From contig NZ_AP028156.1 of assembly GCF_033096465.1 (NCBI RefSeq), forward strand, positions 1,260,501 through 1,324,500: 64,000 nucleotides of DNA. Reading direction: 5' to 3'. Under the pieces are notes generated by a model, which had not been told where the DNA came from, ran no database searches, and saw only the letters and a list, made by a program, of their open reading frames with translations. The position numbers and the translations under genes were made by a program. Below are positions 8,303 through 18,100 of the stretch, piece after piece. Source of the DNA: Blautia luti. Its GTDB lineage: Bacteria; Bacillota; Clostridia; Lachnospirales; Lachnospiraceae. Each line of letters begins with the position of its first letter. Position 1 is the first letter of the stretch.

Positions 8303-8401
8303 GGATTTTATGCGTCAAGTGTTCGGTGAATGGGGAGTTGTCACTGAAACGAAAAGTGCGTCTTACGGTATATTATCCGCACCCGTTGCAAACAATATAA
8401 G

Positions 8402-8494
8402 AGGATATCTCATATTGTGTTAGGGAATGTTTTCGACATACATTCTATCACAATTGGAGATATCCTTTTTAATTTGGTCAAAAGGATAATCTCC
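8402..8494 (+). promoter_or_regulatory. structured folE leader: terminator-like hairpin with a possible alternative arm
   Basis: A long hairpin runs from AGGATATCTC (8402-8411) to GAGATATCCT (8457-8466), with inner pairs ATTGTG/CACAAT and GAATGT/ACATTC, followed by a T-run: a classic intrinsic terminator. A third arm, GGATAATCTCC (8484-8494), could pair with the right arm instead, giving a possible antiterminator. It lies 32 bp before folE. It may simply end transcription from the accessory region, or it may attenuate the folate operon. Confidence 0.6.
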
Positions 8495-8525
8495 ATTTCA
8501 AAAATACAAAGGAGGTTATTTTTTA

Positions 8526-9083
8526 ATGGTTGACAAAGTGAAAATTGAGCAGGCAGTCCGTCTGCTTCTGGAAGGTATCGGTGAAGATATCACACGGGAA
8601 GGTCTGATCGATACTCCTGACAGGATTGCCCGCATGTGTGAAGAAATTTACGGAGGTCTTGGCCATGAAGCGGACCAGCACCTGTTAAAGCAGTTTCCGG
8701 TAGAAAATAATGAAATCGTGCTGGAAAAAGACATCACCTTTTACTCCATGTGTGAGCATCATCTGATGCCTTTTTATGGAAAAGCTCATCTTGCATACAT
8801 CCCCAACGGCAAAGTTACCGGTTTAAGCAAACTGGCACGTACAGTAGAGGTTTATTCCAGAAGACCACAGATCCAGGAACGGCTTACTGTTCAGATTGCA
8901 GATGCTTTGGAGCGTACTCTGGATCCAAAAGGAATTATGGTAATGCTGGAAGCGGAACATACCTGTATGACCATGCGCGGAATAAAAAAACCAGGCAGCA
9001 AAACAATCACTACTGTAACCCGTGGTGCGTTTACAGAAGATAAGGAACTGCAGAAAATGTTCCTTTCTATGGTAAAAGGATGA
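8526..9083 (+). CDS. folE: GTP cyclohydrolase I
   Basis: Converts GTP to 7,8-dihydroneopterin triphosphate, the first step of folate synthesis. 185 residues, the normal bacterial length. The zinc ligands Cys76, His79 (in [10 protein letters not shown]) and Cys147 (HTCMTMRG) are present, as is the substrate-site [20 protein letters not shown]. An AAAGGAGG site precedes the ATG. It is the first gene of a folate operon and its stop overlaps the start of the HD-domain gene by four bases (ATGA), so the two are translationally coupled. Confidence 0.96.
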   Translation: MVDKVKIEQAVRLLLEGIGEDITREGLIDTPDRIARMCEEIYGGLGHEADQHLLKQFPVENNEIVLEKDITFYSMCEHHLMPFYGKAHLAYIPNGKVTGLSKLARTVEVYSRRPQIQERLTVQIADALERTLDPKGIMVMLEAEHTCMTMRGIKKPGSKTITTVTRGAFTEDKELQKMFLSMVKG

Positions 9084-9577
9084 ATAACAATTTTTCAGAT
9101 ATGGATCGTGTCAATCAGATCTGGAGACACCCGGTTTATCAGGAACATTATAAAAAAATACAGGAACTTGAAAGTGAACGGATCTTCTGCCGTCATACTC
9201 CTGAACATTTTCTGGATGTTGCACGGCTGATGTACATTTATGCACTGGAGGAACATCTGGAGCTGCCTAAAGAGCTTATCTATGCAGCAGCACTTCTTCA
9301 TGATATCGGACGTGCACAGCAATATCAGTACAACATTCCCCATGATATTGCAGGAGTAGAAATCGCACGGGAAATCCTGACAGATCTGCACTTTACAGAA
9401 CAGGAAAAAGAACTGATTCTGTCTTCCATTGGACATCACCGAAAAGGAGATTCCTGCAGTACGCTGGCAGCACTTCTTTATAAAGCGGATAAGCAGTCCA
9501 GAAATTGTTTTTTATGTTTTGCTGCCTCTGAATGCTATTGGTCTGATGATAAAAAAAATATGAAAATTGAATACTGA
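9080..9577 (+). CDS. HD-domain phosphohydrolase of the folate operon
   Basis: 165 residues with HD-superfamily metal ligands: H..([13 protein letters not shown]), HD ([13 protein letters not shown]), later H residues (SSIGHHRKG) and D (YKADKQSR). The C-terminal [12 protein letters not shown] motif (C-x2-C-x5-C) may bind a metal. HD proteins of this type hydrolyse phosphate esters of nucleotides. The gene lies between folE and folP and is coupled to folE, so it may act on a pterin or nucleotide phosphate, possibly dihydroneopterin triphosphate, for which no dedicated enzyme gene is seen here. That assignment is inference. Confidence 0.85.
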   Translation: MNNNFSDMDRVNQIWRHPVYQEHYKKIQELESERIFCRHTPEHFLDVARLMYIYALEEHLELPKELIYAAALLHDIGRAQQYQYNIPHDIAGVEIAREILTDLHFTEQEKELILSSIGHHRKGDSCSTLAALLYKADKQSRNCFLCFAASECYWSDDKKNMKIEY

Positions 9578-9616
9578 TCTTCTTCATAAGCACAAAAGAA
9601 AGGATGGGCTCTGCTC

Positions 9617-10426
9617 ATGAAAATTGGAAACCGTTTTTTTGATACTAAGAATCATACTTACATAATGGGAATTCTAAATGTTACCCCTGATTCCTTTTCT
9701 GACGGCGGCAAATGGAATCATATGGATGAAGCTTTGAAACATACAGAGGCAATGATTGCTGATGGTGCAGATATTATTGATATCGGAGGCGAATCTACAC
9801 GTCCCGGTCATACTCCTGTCAGTGCTGATAAGGAAGCACAGAGAGTTCTTCCTGTTATTGAAGCGGTCAAAAACCATTTTGACATTCCTGTTTCTGTAGA
9901 TACTTTTAAGAGCAGTGTTGCTGAAAGCTCTATCCAGGCAGGAGCTGACCTGGTTAACGATATCTGGGGATTAAAATATGATCCGAAAATGGCAGCTGTG
10001 ATCGCAAAATATGATGTGGCCTGTTGTCTGATGCACAACAAATCTAATACAGAATATCAAAACTTTCTCATTGATATGCTCGCCGAAACACAGGAATGTG
10101 TCAATCTTGCAAGACAGGCTGGCATTAAAGATGAAAAAATTATGCTTGATCCGGGAATTGGTTTTGGAAAAACATTTGAAATGAATCTGGAAGCAATGAA
10201 TCACCTGGAGCTTTTTCAGAATCTGGGATTTCCGGTTCTCCTTGGTACATCCCGCAAATCCATGATTGGACTGGCACTGGATCTTCCTGTAGATCAGCGC
10301 ATGGAGGGGACTTTGGCTACCAGTGTAATTGGCGTAATGAAGGGATGCTCTTTTGTCCGTGTCCACGATGTTAAAGAAAATAAGCGTGTGATCCAGATGA
10401 CAGAAGCAATCCTGGGACGCAGATAA
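9617..10426 (+). CDS. folP: dihydropteroate synthase
   Basis: Condenses 6-hydroxymethyl-dihydropterin pyrophosphate with p-aminobenzoate to give dihydropteroate; the target of sulfonamides. 269 residues. Signatures: IMGILNVTPDSFSDGGK (residues 16-32), DIIDIGGESTRPGH, SVDTFKSSV, DPGIGFGKT and LLGTSRKSMIG. A GAAAGGA site precedes the ATG, somewhat far (about 14 bp). Third gene of the operon, 39 bp after the HD gene. Confidence 0.96.
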   Translation: MKIGNRFFDTKNHTYIMGILNVTPDSFSDGGKWNHMDEALKHTEAMIADGADIIDIGGESTRPGHTPVSADKEAQRVLPVIEAVKNHFDIPVSVDTFKSSVAESSIQAGADLVNDIWGLKYDPKMAAVIAKYDVACCLMHNKSNTEYQNFLIDMLAETQECVNLARQAGIKDEKIMLDPGIGFGKTFEMNLEAMNHLELFQNLGFPVLLGTSRKSMIGLALDLPVDQRMEGTLATSVIGVMKGCSFVRVHDVKENKRVIQMTEAILGRR

Positions 10427-10483
10427 ATTACTGGCACAAAACAGATGGTAAATATAAATAACATACAGAAAGGATTTGCTGTT

Positions 10484-11335
10484 ATGGATGAGACCAGATT
10501 AGACAAAATAGAAATTAAAGAGTTGGAGGTTTTTGCAAACCATGGTGTATATCCCGAGGAAAATGTTCTGGGACAGAAATTTGTTATTTCTGCCACTCTT
10601 TTTACCAGAACACGTCTGGCGGGATTAACCGATGAGTTGTCTGCCTCCATAAACTATGGCGAAGTCAGCCATATGATCACTGATTTTACCAGAAAACATA
10701 CTTATAAACTTCTGGAATCTCTTGCAGAGAATCTTGCAGAAATGCTTCTTTGCTCTCTTTCCGGACTTGAAAAAATCACTCTGAAGATCGAAAAGCCCTG
10801 GGCACCGGTTGGTCTTCCTCTGAAAACCGTATCTGTGGAAATTACACGGAAATGGCATACTGCTTACATTGCTTTTGGCTCTAATATGGGTGATAAAAAG
10901 ATGTATATAGATAATGGGATCCGTGGTCTGGCAGAGACAAAAGGATGCCGTATAGAGGCAATTTCCGATTATCTTATTACAGAACCTTACGGAGTTACTG
11001 ATCAGGATGAATTTTTAAATGGAGTTCTGAAAATGCGGACACTTCTTACTCCTGGAGAATTGCTTGTGCGACTGCATCAGTTAGAACAGGCGGCAAACAG
11101 GGAACGTATCATCCACTGGGGACCAAGGACACTGGATCTGGATATCCTGTTTTATGATCAGGAAATTATTGATATGCCAGATCTTCATATTCCTCATATT
11201 GATCTGCACAACCGCGATTTTGTTCTTGTACCAATGAATCAGATTGCTCCGTATCTGCGACATCCTGTGTTAAATCAGACCATTTCGCAGCTTCTGGACA
11301 GCCTTCTGAACAAATCTGAAAATACTGCAAAATAA
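10484..11335 (+). CDS. folB-folK: fused dihydroneopterin aldolase / HPPK
   Basis: A 283-residue bifunctional protein. Residues about 5-118 are dihydroneopterin aldolase (IEIKELEVFANHGVYPEE, INYGEVSHMI, LLESLAENLAE). Residues about 122-275 are 6-hydroxymethyl-dihydropterin pyrophosphokinase (AYIAFGSNMGDK, then WGPRTLDLDILFYD and IPHIDLHNRDFVLVP). They catalyse the two consecutive steps leading to the FolP substrate. ATG 10484 is preferred over the in-frame ATG at 10445 because AAAGGA is 9 bp upstream and the protein then begins close to the aldolase fold. Last gene of the folate operon. Confidence 0.95.
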   Translation: MDETRLDKIEIKELEVFANHGVYPEENVLGQKFVISATLFTRTRLAGLTDELSASINYGEVSHMITDFTRKHTYKLLESLAENLAEMLLCSLSGLEKITLKIEKPWAPVGLPLKTVSVEITRKWHTAYIAFGSNMGDKKMYIDNGIRGLAETKGCRIEAISDYLITEPYGVTDQDEFLNGVLKMRTLLTPGELLVRLHQLEQAANRERIIHWGPRTLDLDILFYDQEIIDMPDLHIPHIDLHNRDFVLVPMNQIAPYLRHPVLNQTISQLLDSLLNKSENTAK

Positions 11336-11388
11336 AGTGAACAGTAACCAGTAACGATATTTTGTTGAATGTTCCATTGATATTTACT

Positions 11389-11417
11389 TTGCCATTTTTT
11401 ACAAACAGTGCTATGAT
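11389..11417 (+). promoter_or_regulatory. sigma-A promoter of the cupin gene
   Basis: TTGCCA (11389-11394), a 17 bp spacer and TATGAT (11412-11417), 54 bp before the cupin start. Confidence 0.6.
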
Positions 11418-11471
11418 ATATTCAATGGAAATTCTATAAAAGAGAAAACACCTACAGGAGGGCAAAAAATT

Positions 11472-11798
11472 ATGAAAATCAGACGCGAAGAACACATGGC
11501 AGGTGGAAATGGTCACGTAATCATCAAAGAAATCCTTGATGCAGAACAGTTGAATGGTAAATGTGGACTGTATGCACAGGTAACCCTGGAGCCGGGATGT
11601 TCACTGGGATATCATGAACATCATGGAGAAAGTGAAACCTACTATATTTTACAGGGACAGGGTGAATACAATGACAACGGTACCTATCGTCCGGTAAAAG
11701 CCGGAGATATTACATTCACACCGGATAATCATGGACATGCACTTGCAAATACAGGAAATACAGATCTGGTTTTTATGGCTCTGATCATTAAAGACTGA
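11472..11798 (+). CDS. small single-domain cupin protein
   Basis: 108 residues forming one cupin barrel. Motif 1 is GYHEHHGESETYYILQGQG (residues 44-62) with His, His and Glu metal ligands; motif 2 is DNHGHALANTG with the last His. Such stand-alone cupins bind a metal ion and often act as isomerases or small-molecule sensors; the substrate is unknown. An AGGAGG site lies upstream of the ATG. The gene has its own promoter and a weak terminator, so it appears monocistronic. Confidence 0.88.
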   Translation: MKIRREEHMAGGNGHVIIKEILDAEQLNGKCGLYAQVTLEPGCSLGYHEHHGESETYYILQGQGEYNDNGTYRPVKAGDITFTPDNHGHALANTGNTDLVFMALIIKD

Positions 11799-11806
11799 TA
11801 TAAAAG

Positions 11807-11848
11807 CAGCAGCACATATTTCTTATGGAAATAATGACTGCTGTTTTT
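11807..11848 (+). terminator. weak intrinsic terminator after the cupin gene
   Basis: CAGCAG (11807-11812) pairs with CTGCTG (11838-11843) and is followed by a T-run. The stem is short and the loop long, so efficiency is doubtful. Confidence 0.4.
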
Positions 11849-11930
11849 ATTATCAGGATAGAATGATTATAATAAGAAACAGTATAAATCAGGTATCATT
11901 TTCACAATCATTCAAATGGAGAATCAAACT

Positions 11931-13199
11931 ATGTACAGAAAAACAGCAAAGAAGTTACTGAAATTCATAGAGAAAAGCCCCACTGCATTTCAGGCAGTGA
12001 CGGAGATGACCAAAAGGCTTGACAAAGAAGGCTTTGAAGAATTGAAAGAGGAGGATCACTGGAAGCTTAAAAAAGGCGGAAATTATTATGTGACCAGAAA
12101 TCATTCTGCGATCATAGCTTTTTCCATTCCGCAGAAGCTTGTGTGGAAGTTTCATATTATGGCAAGCCACAGTGATTCCCCTTCCCTTAAGATTAAGGAG
12201 AATCCTGAGATAGAGGTGGAGAATGCTTATATCAAACTGAATGTGGAGCGTTACGGTGGAATGATTCTGTCTCCGTGGTTTGACAGACCTCTGTCAGTGG
12301 CAGGAAGGCTGATCGTCCGTCAGGATGGAAAAATCAGAGAGAAGATGGTGACTGTGGACAGAGATCTGCTGGTTATTCCTAATCTTGCCATTCATATGAA
12401 CAGGGAAGTAAATGACGGATATAAATATAATGTGCAGAAGGATATGCTGCCTCTTTTCAGCGATAAGGAAGGAAAGGGCAGATTTATGGAAACTGTGGCT
12501 GAGGCCGCAGATGTAAAGACGGAAGATATTCTGGGACATGATCTGTTTCTTTATGACAGAACTCCGGGTACTCTGTGGGGAGTAAATGAGGAATTTGTCT
12601 CTGCACCCAGACTGGATGATCTGCAGTGTGCATTCTCTTCTATGGAGGGATTCCTGCAGGGAAATCGTGAAGAAAGCATTTCTGTACATTGTGTGCTGGA
12701 TAATGAAGAAGTGGGAAGCAGTACAAGACAGGGGGCTGCCTCCACATTCCTTAAGGATACTCTGATGCGGATCAATATGGGACTGGGACGCACTCAGGAG
12801 GAATATTATATGGCACTTGCAGACAGTTTTATGATTTCTGCAGATAATGCCCATGCTCTCCATCCAAACTATACGGATAAGACAGATCCGGTAAACCGTC
12901 CGGTGCTGAACGGGGGAATCGTGATCAAGTACAATGCAAACCAGAAATATTGTACAGACGGAGTGTCCGCTGCAATTTTCAAGGATATCTGTGACAGAGC
13001 AAAGGTGCCGTACCAGACCTTTGTAAACCGTTCAGATATGGCAGGTGGCTCAACGCTGGGAAATATTTCTAATAATCAGGTTCCTGTGAAAACAGTGGAT
13101 ATTGGTCTGGCACAGCTTGCCATGCATTCTGTATATGAAACAACAGGTGCGAAAGATACAGAGAGCCTGGTTAAGGCAGCGACAGTATTTTTTGCATAG
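11931..13199 (+). CDS. M18-family metalloaminopeptidase
   Basis: A cytosolic zinc aminopeptidase of the aspartyl aminopeptidase (M18) family, 422 residues. Visible motifs: ASHSDSPSLKIKENPE with the first metal His and Asp, PRLDDLQCAF, CVLDNEEVGSSTRQGA with the catalytic Glu pair, SADNAHALHPNY, and GGSTLGNISN near the C-terminus. ATG 11931 is chosen: GGAG at 11918-11921 is 9 bp upstream and the family typically starts a few residues before the KLLKFIEKSPTAFQAV helix. The upstream ATG at 11916 overlaps this Shine-Dalgarno. It is followed by the Cof-type phosphatase gene 53 bp downstream and may share its transcript. Confidence 0.93.
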   Translation: MYRKTAKKLLKFIEKSPTAFQAVTEMTKRLDKEGFEELKEEDHWKLKKGGNYYVTRNHSAIIAFSIPQKLVWKFHIMASHSDSPSLKIKENPEIEVENAYIKLNVERYGGMILSPWFDRPLSVAGRLIVRQDGKIREKMVTVDRDLLVIPNLAIHMNREVNDGYKYNVQKDMLPLFSDKEGKGRFMETVAEAADVKTEDILGHDLFLYDRTPGTLWGVNEEFVSAPRLDDLQCAFSSMEGFLQGNREESISVHCVLDNEEVGSSTRQGAASTFLKDTLMRINMGLGRTQEEYYMALADSFMISADNAHALHPNYTDKTDPVNRPVLNGGIVIKYNANQKYCTDGVSAAIFKDICDRAKVPYQTFVNRSDMAGGSTLGNISNNQVPVKTVDIGLAQLAMHSVYETTGAKDTESLVKAATVFFA

Positions 13200-13252
13200 C
13201 TTGTCGGCACACTGGAAGATAAACGTAAATATAAAAATCAGGAGATAAGAAA

Positions 13253-14062
13253 GTGAACAGAAAAGCAGTGTTTTTTGATGCAGACGGAACACTCTGCGAT
13301 ATGGAAAAGGGTGTACCCCAGAGCACAAAGGAGGCATTGAAGAAATTAAGAGAAAACGGTCATGACGCATGGCTTTGCACAGGCAGGAGCAGGGCCTTTG
13401 TTTCCTGGTATCTGGAAGAGCTTCCGTTTACCGGTATGATCAGTGCCTGCGGGGCTACCATTGAAAAGGATGGAGAACGTCTTTTTAATAAAGAGATGCC
13501 CCCGGAAGTTGCAAAAAAGTCAGTGGAAATCCTGCGCAGATATGGTCTGGTCCCGGTTATGGAAGGTGCAGATTTCATGTATTATGATAAGGATGAATAT
13601 AATACAGATGTGAACTGGTATACGGATCTGATTACAGAATCTTTAGGACCTAAATGGCGTCCCATCAGGGGAAATGAAGACTGTATGCGCATTAATAAGA
13701 TTAGTGCAAAGATGATAAAAGGCTGTGATGCAGAAGCTGCCTGCAGGGAACTGAGTGAGTATTATGACATTATCCGTCATGAGAGTGGTTCAGGGATTGC
13801 GGGAACCACCATTGAACTTGTCCCAAAGGGCTTTAACAAGGCAGTGGGGATCTCGGCAGTGTGCAGACTCTTTGATATTCCATGGGAGGATACGATCGTG
13901 TTTGGAGACAGCAATAATGATCTCGCCATGTTTGAATATGCGGCGGTGAAGGTTGCCATGGGAAATGGTTCGGAGAAAATAAAAGCTCTGGCTGATCATA
14001 TTACACAGGATATGTTCCATTATGGAATCAGAAACGGACTGGAATATCTGAAGCTGATATAA
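13253..14062 (+). CDS. Cof-type HAD phosphatase
   Basis: 269 residues. HAD motif I is FFDADGTLCD (the nucleophilic Asp pair), motif II LCTGRSR, and motifs III/IV are the Lys in KGFNKAVGI and FGDSNNDLAMFEYA. The insertion type (class IIB cap) fits sugar-phosphate or flavin-precursor phosphatases; the actual substrate is not evident. The start is GTG 13253, with AGGAG 8-12 bp upstream. It shares a strong bidirectional terminator with the convergent AEC transporter gene. Confidence 0.93.
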   Translation: MNRKAVFFDADGTLCDMEKGVPQSTKEALKKLRENGHDAWLCTGRSRAFVSWYLEELPFTGMISACGATIEKDGERLFNKEMPPEVAKKSVEILRRYGLVPVMEGADFMYYDKDEYNTDVNWYTDLITESLGPKWRPIRGNEDCMRINKISAKMIKGCDAEAACRELSEYYDIIRHESGSGIAGTTIELVPKGFNKAVGISAVCRLFDIPWEDTIVFGDSNNDLAMFEYAAVKVAMGNGSEKIKALADHITQDMFHYGIRNGLEYLKLI

Positions 14063-14067
14063 ACATA

Positions 14068-14100
14068 AAAAGCCTGGGCTCAGATCAGTCCCAGGCTTTT
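14068..14100. terminator. bidirectional intrinsic terminator
   Basis: AAAAGCCTGGG (14068-14078) and CCCAGGCTTTT (14090-14100) form an 11 bp stem with A/T tracts on both sides. It ends the HAD gene and overlaps the last codons of the convergent transporter gene. Confidence 0.9.
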
Positions 14101-15024
14101 GCATATATAGAGCCAGATTGTCATGGTAAAGGAGCTTAACAGAGTGGTAGTCATAACCACACCGGAAGTAAAATCGCCGTCATACTTCATGTTTTTGGCC
14201 ATGATATAACAGCTTACAGTAGTGGCAGAACCAAGCATGATAATGATCGCAACCAGCATATCATGGGAAAATCCCAGAAGCACAGCCAGTGGAAGAAATA
14301 CAGCTTCATATCCCACAAGCTTCAGAAAGGTACATGCGATCAGTGGCTTCGGCCTTGCGAATGCCTTGTCGAATTTCAGTGCACCGCCCATAGCCATCAG
14401 GCCAAGAGGAGTAGCGGTTTTTCCAAGATTGTTTACTGCGGTATCCAATATCGTCGGCATGGGCAGATGAAGCAGTGACCATATGGTGCCGGTGAGAATA
14501 CCCAGGATGATAGGATTGGTCGCAATACCTTTCAGAGTTTTGATCAGTTTTGCGGTATCGAGTTTGCCGTCTCCTGGTGCGAACAGAGACAGAGTTGTAA
14601 CTGCCATCACATTATAAAGAGGCACACTTCCGATGATCATAAGCGGCGCCATTCCTGCGTTTCCATAAAGATTCTGGATGATCGCAATGCCAAGGATCGC
14701 GGCACTGCTGCGGTAGGATGCCTGGATAAATTCACCCTGGATATTGCGTGGTTTCAGTAAATAGGATAAACCTGTGGAAATACCGATACTGATCAATGTT
14801 ACGAAGAAACAGAATAATACGAATTTTGTGTTCCAGACGCTGGAAAAGTCAGATTTGGCAATATCAAGAAATAGAAGAGCAGGAAGTGCAGCATTAAATA
14901 CAAATTTATTCAGCCTGCTGACAAACTCATCATCAAAAAGCCCGATCTTCCGGAAAAACAGTCCAAGAAGAAGGGTGAGAAAAATGGGAATAGTGGCATT
15001 CAGACAGAAAACCAGATTTTCCAT
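14080..15024 (-). CDS. AEC-family transporter (auxin efflux carrier type)
   Basis: A 314-residue membrane protein with about ten hydrophobic segments in two halves, as in the AEC family (malate, malonate or amino-acid related permeases). The N-terminal half has IPIFLTLLLGLFFRKIGLFDD and the RNKFVFNAALPALLF-like region; the second half has TATPLGLMAMGGAL, typical of the family. Substrate unknown. It stands alone on the minus strand, with its start facing the phosphatase gene at 15182. Confidence 0.9.
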   Translation of the reverse strand: MENLVFCLNATIPIFLTLLLGLFFRKIGLFDDEFVSRLNKFVFNAALPALLFLDIAKSDFSSVWNTKFVLFCFFVTLISIGISTGLSYLLKPRNIQGEFIQASYRSSAAILGIAIIQNLYGNAGMAPLMIIGSVPLYNVMAVTTLSLFAPGDGKLDTAKLIKTLKGIATNPIILGILTGTIWSLLHLPMPTILDTAVNNLGKTATPLGLMAMGGALKFDKAFARPKPLIACTFLKLVGYEAVFLPLAVLLGFSHDMLVAIIIMLGSATTVSCYIMAKNMKYDGDFTSGVVMTTTLLSSFTMTIWLYICKSLGLI

Positions 15025-15181
15025 AATAAAAAAATCCTCCTTTAATTAATATAAAGTAGCACAATAATTATAATCCTTTGCCTGTAATTGTCAAACAGGG
15101 ATTTCTGTGATATTCTAAAATATATTAAATTTTTTGCTGCTGTACCGCAAAGAGGCTGGCAGCAGGTTTCCGGAGGATGTC

Positions 15182-16234
15182 ATGAAATATGGGAAAATAC
15201 GAATAGAAGACGGATATCTTGTTTTTACCAGACATATGATGCTCAACAGTCTTCCCTGTAAGGATATCGTGTGGGCATATCTGCGAAGAGAAGGAGCGGA
15301 GGACAGCGATATCAAACAGGTGAGTGTGAACTATCTGGTGATCATTACAAGAAGAAAGAAAAGATACAAATTTGACATGACAGAACGGGAGGTTCATGAG
15401 TGCATAAAACTTCTGCGGGCACTTAATCCTGATATGGCTACAGGATTTCCAAAAGGAAGCAGGATCGTTCTGCAGAGTCTTCCTAATACCAGGGATCTGG
15501 GAGCGATTATTACCAGGGACGGACGGCATATCCTTCCAAGGCGTCTGCTGCGAAGCGGAGAACTCTATCATATCTCCAGATTCGATAAAGAGGTACTGGA
15601 GGAATCTTATAATCTGAAAAAAGTAATCGATCTGAGGTCAGATCTGGAACGCAGGAAAAAACCGGATATGATCATGGCAGGGGTGGAATATTATCACATC
15701 TCTGTTATGGACGAAGCAGTTCCGGGTTTTGCACTGCCGGAGGATATTAAGAGTCTTCTGAAAAGACTGCCGGATGATCCTGAGAAATACATAAAGAAGA
15801 AATATGAAGAGGCGTGCAAAGATCAATTCGTGGTCAAACAGTATGCCAGATTCATAGATGTGATCTATCGCAATGAGGCTGGAGCTGTTTTATGGCACTG
15901 CGGATCAGGAAAAGACCGTACAGGCCTGGGGACTGCCCTCCTTCTCCTGCTGCTGGGAGCAGAAGAGGAAACAATCATGCAGGATTATATGCGTACTAAC
16001 GAATATCTGGCAGGAGAACTTCAATATATGCAGCGTCTGGCACAGACCTGGGAAGATATCCCCAGAGGAGCTGACAGAAAACTGGCTGCCCTGTATCAGG
16101 TGAAAGAAGAATATCTGGAAACAGCGTTTATGACCATAAAAAAAGAATATGGAACCCAGGAGCGTTTTTTCCGCAATGGACTGTACCTGAAGCCAAAGAT
16201 GATTAGCGAACTGAAAGATAAATATCTGATCTGA
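15182..16234 (+). CDS. tyrosine-protein phosphatase (Y_phosphatase3 type) with N-terminal extension
   Basis: 350 residues. The C-terminal two thirds are a dual-specificity-like tyrosine phosphatase: NTRDLGAIITRDGRHILPRRLLRSGEL leads into the fold, KVIDLRSDLERRKKPD supplies the general region, and HCGSGKDRTG is the P-loop with catalytic Cys240 and Arg246. The first 90 residues form a separate beta-rich domain (GKIRIEDGYLVFTRHMMLNS.. KRYKFDMTEREVHECIKLL) that resembles a PH-like module. ATG 15182 is chosen because GGAGG is 5 bp upstream; an earlier in-frame start would be unsupported. Substrate unknown, possibly phosphoinositide-like or phosphotyrosine. Confidence 0.85.
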   Translation: MKYGKIRIEDGYLVFTRHMMLNSLPCKDIVWAYLRREGAEDSDIKQVSVNYLVIITRRKKRYKFDMTEREVHECIKLLRALNPDMATGFPKGSRIVLQSLPNTRDLGAIITRDGRHILPRRLLRSGELYHISRFDKEVLEESYNLKKVIDLRSDLERRKKPDMIMAGVEYYHISVMDEAVPGFALPEDIKSLLKRLPDDPEKYIKKKYEEACKDQFVVKQYARFIDVIYRNEAGAVLWHCGSGKDRTGLGTALLLLLLGAEEETIMQDYMRTNEYLAGELQYMQRLAQTWEDIPRGADRKLAALYQVKEEYLETAFMTIKKEYGTQERFFRNGLYLKPKMISELKDKYLI

Positions 16235-16287
16235 AAAAATGTATAAATATTCATTGAAAAACATAATTGGTTTGACCAAAAATAACA

Positions 16288-16366
16288 TTGACAAAATCGG
16301 GATTATTGATATAATGGTAACCATACGAGCTATTTATTATATTAACGTGTTGAAAGAAAGCACGTT
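16288..16366 (+). promoter_or_regulatory. ilvN promoter and leader hairpin
   Basis: TTGACA (16288-16293), a 16 bp spacer and TATAAT (16310-16315) make a near-perfect promoter. The leader contains a small hairpin, AACGTG..CACGTT (about 16345-16366). No T-box (no GGGTGG-ACC element) and no leader peptide rich in Val/Leu/Ile was seen. Confidence 0.75.
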
Positions 16367-16381
16367 GGAAGCAGGTGGATT

Positions 16382-16879
16382 ATGCAGAAGAGAGTATTAT
16401 CCCTGTTGGTAGATAACACTGCAGGCGTGACCACACGTGTGTCTGGATTGTTCAGCCGTCGTGGTTATAACATCGACAGCATTACCGGAGGTGTGACAGC
16501 AGATGAACGCTTTTCCAGAATTACCGTTGTGTGCAGCGGGGATGAACTGATTCTGGAGCAGATCACTCATCAGCTTGCCAAGCTTGTAGATGTAAGGGAT
16601 ATTAAGATTCTTGAACCGGACAACAGTGTCTGCCATGAGCTGCTGATGATCAAGGTCGCAGCCAGACCGGAGCAGAGACAGGGAATCATTTCCATAGCAG
16701 ATGTATTCCATGCGAAGGTGGCAGATGTGAGCAAGGGTTCACTGATCCTGGAGATGACAGGAAATCACAATAAGCTGGAGGCATTTATTGATCTTATGAG
16801 AGGCTATGAGATCCTGGAGATGGCCAGAACAGGTGTGACCGGACTTTCCAGAGGATCCGATGATGTAACGTTCTTATAA
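16382..16879 (+). CDS. ilvN: acetolactate synthase small (regulatory) subunit
   Basis: 165 residues. The N-terminal ACT domain (VLSLLVDNTAGVTTRVSGLF, RRGYNIDSITGG) binds valine for feedback inhibition; the C-terminal domain (ELLMIKVAARPEQRQGI.. MTGNHNKLEAFIDLMRGYEI) is the usual IlvH/IlvN tail. The partner catalytic subunit gene ilvB is not in the window. The gene lies 104 bp upstream of ilvC, so the two probably share the promoter at 16288. Alternative symbol ilvH. Confidence 0.95.
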   Translation: MQKRVLSLLVDNTAGVTTRVSGLFSRRGYNIDSITGGVTADERFSRITVVCSGDELILEQITHQLAKLVDVRDIKILEPDNSVCHELLMIKVAARPEQRQGIISIADVFHAKVADVSKGSLILEMTGNHNKLEAFIDLMRGYEILEMARTGVTGLSRGSDDVTFL

Positions 16880-16971
16880 GAATGTTACAGCAGGGAAGAA
16901 TTATTACATATTTATATTATACAGTTTGCTAGGGGGCATCCCTTAACGATAAATTTTTTTACGATTAGTAG

Positions 16972-18003
<1,032 letters not shown>

Positions 18004-18023
18004 TCTGAACAGGATTAAATTAA

Positions 18024-18054
18024 AATCCCCCGCTGATGGCGGGGGATTTTTTTT
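18024..18054 (+). terminator. strong intrinsic terminator after ilvC
   Basis: AATCCCCCGC (18024-18033) pairs with GCGGGGGATT (18039-18048), loop of 5, then eight T. Confidence 0.95.
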
Positions 18055-18100
18055 GAAGATTCCGTCCTGAAAGAAACTGGAAAACAAAAAAGACGATCAG

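Noticed and set aside
8294..8400. 35-codon frame inside the right direct repeat
   Set aside because: No ribosome binding site, unusual composition, and it crosses the boundary of the repeat; probably not coding.
16316..16381. T-box leader of ilvN
   Set aside because: No GGGTGG-ACC-type antiterminator element and no specifier stem.
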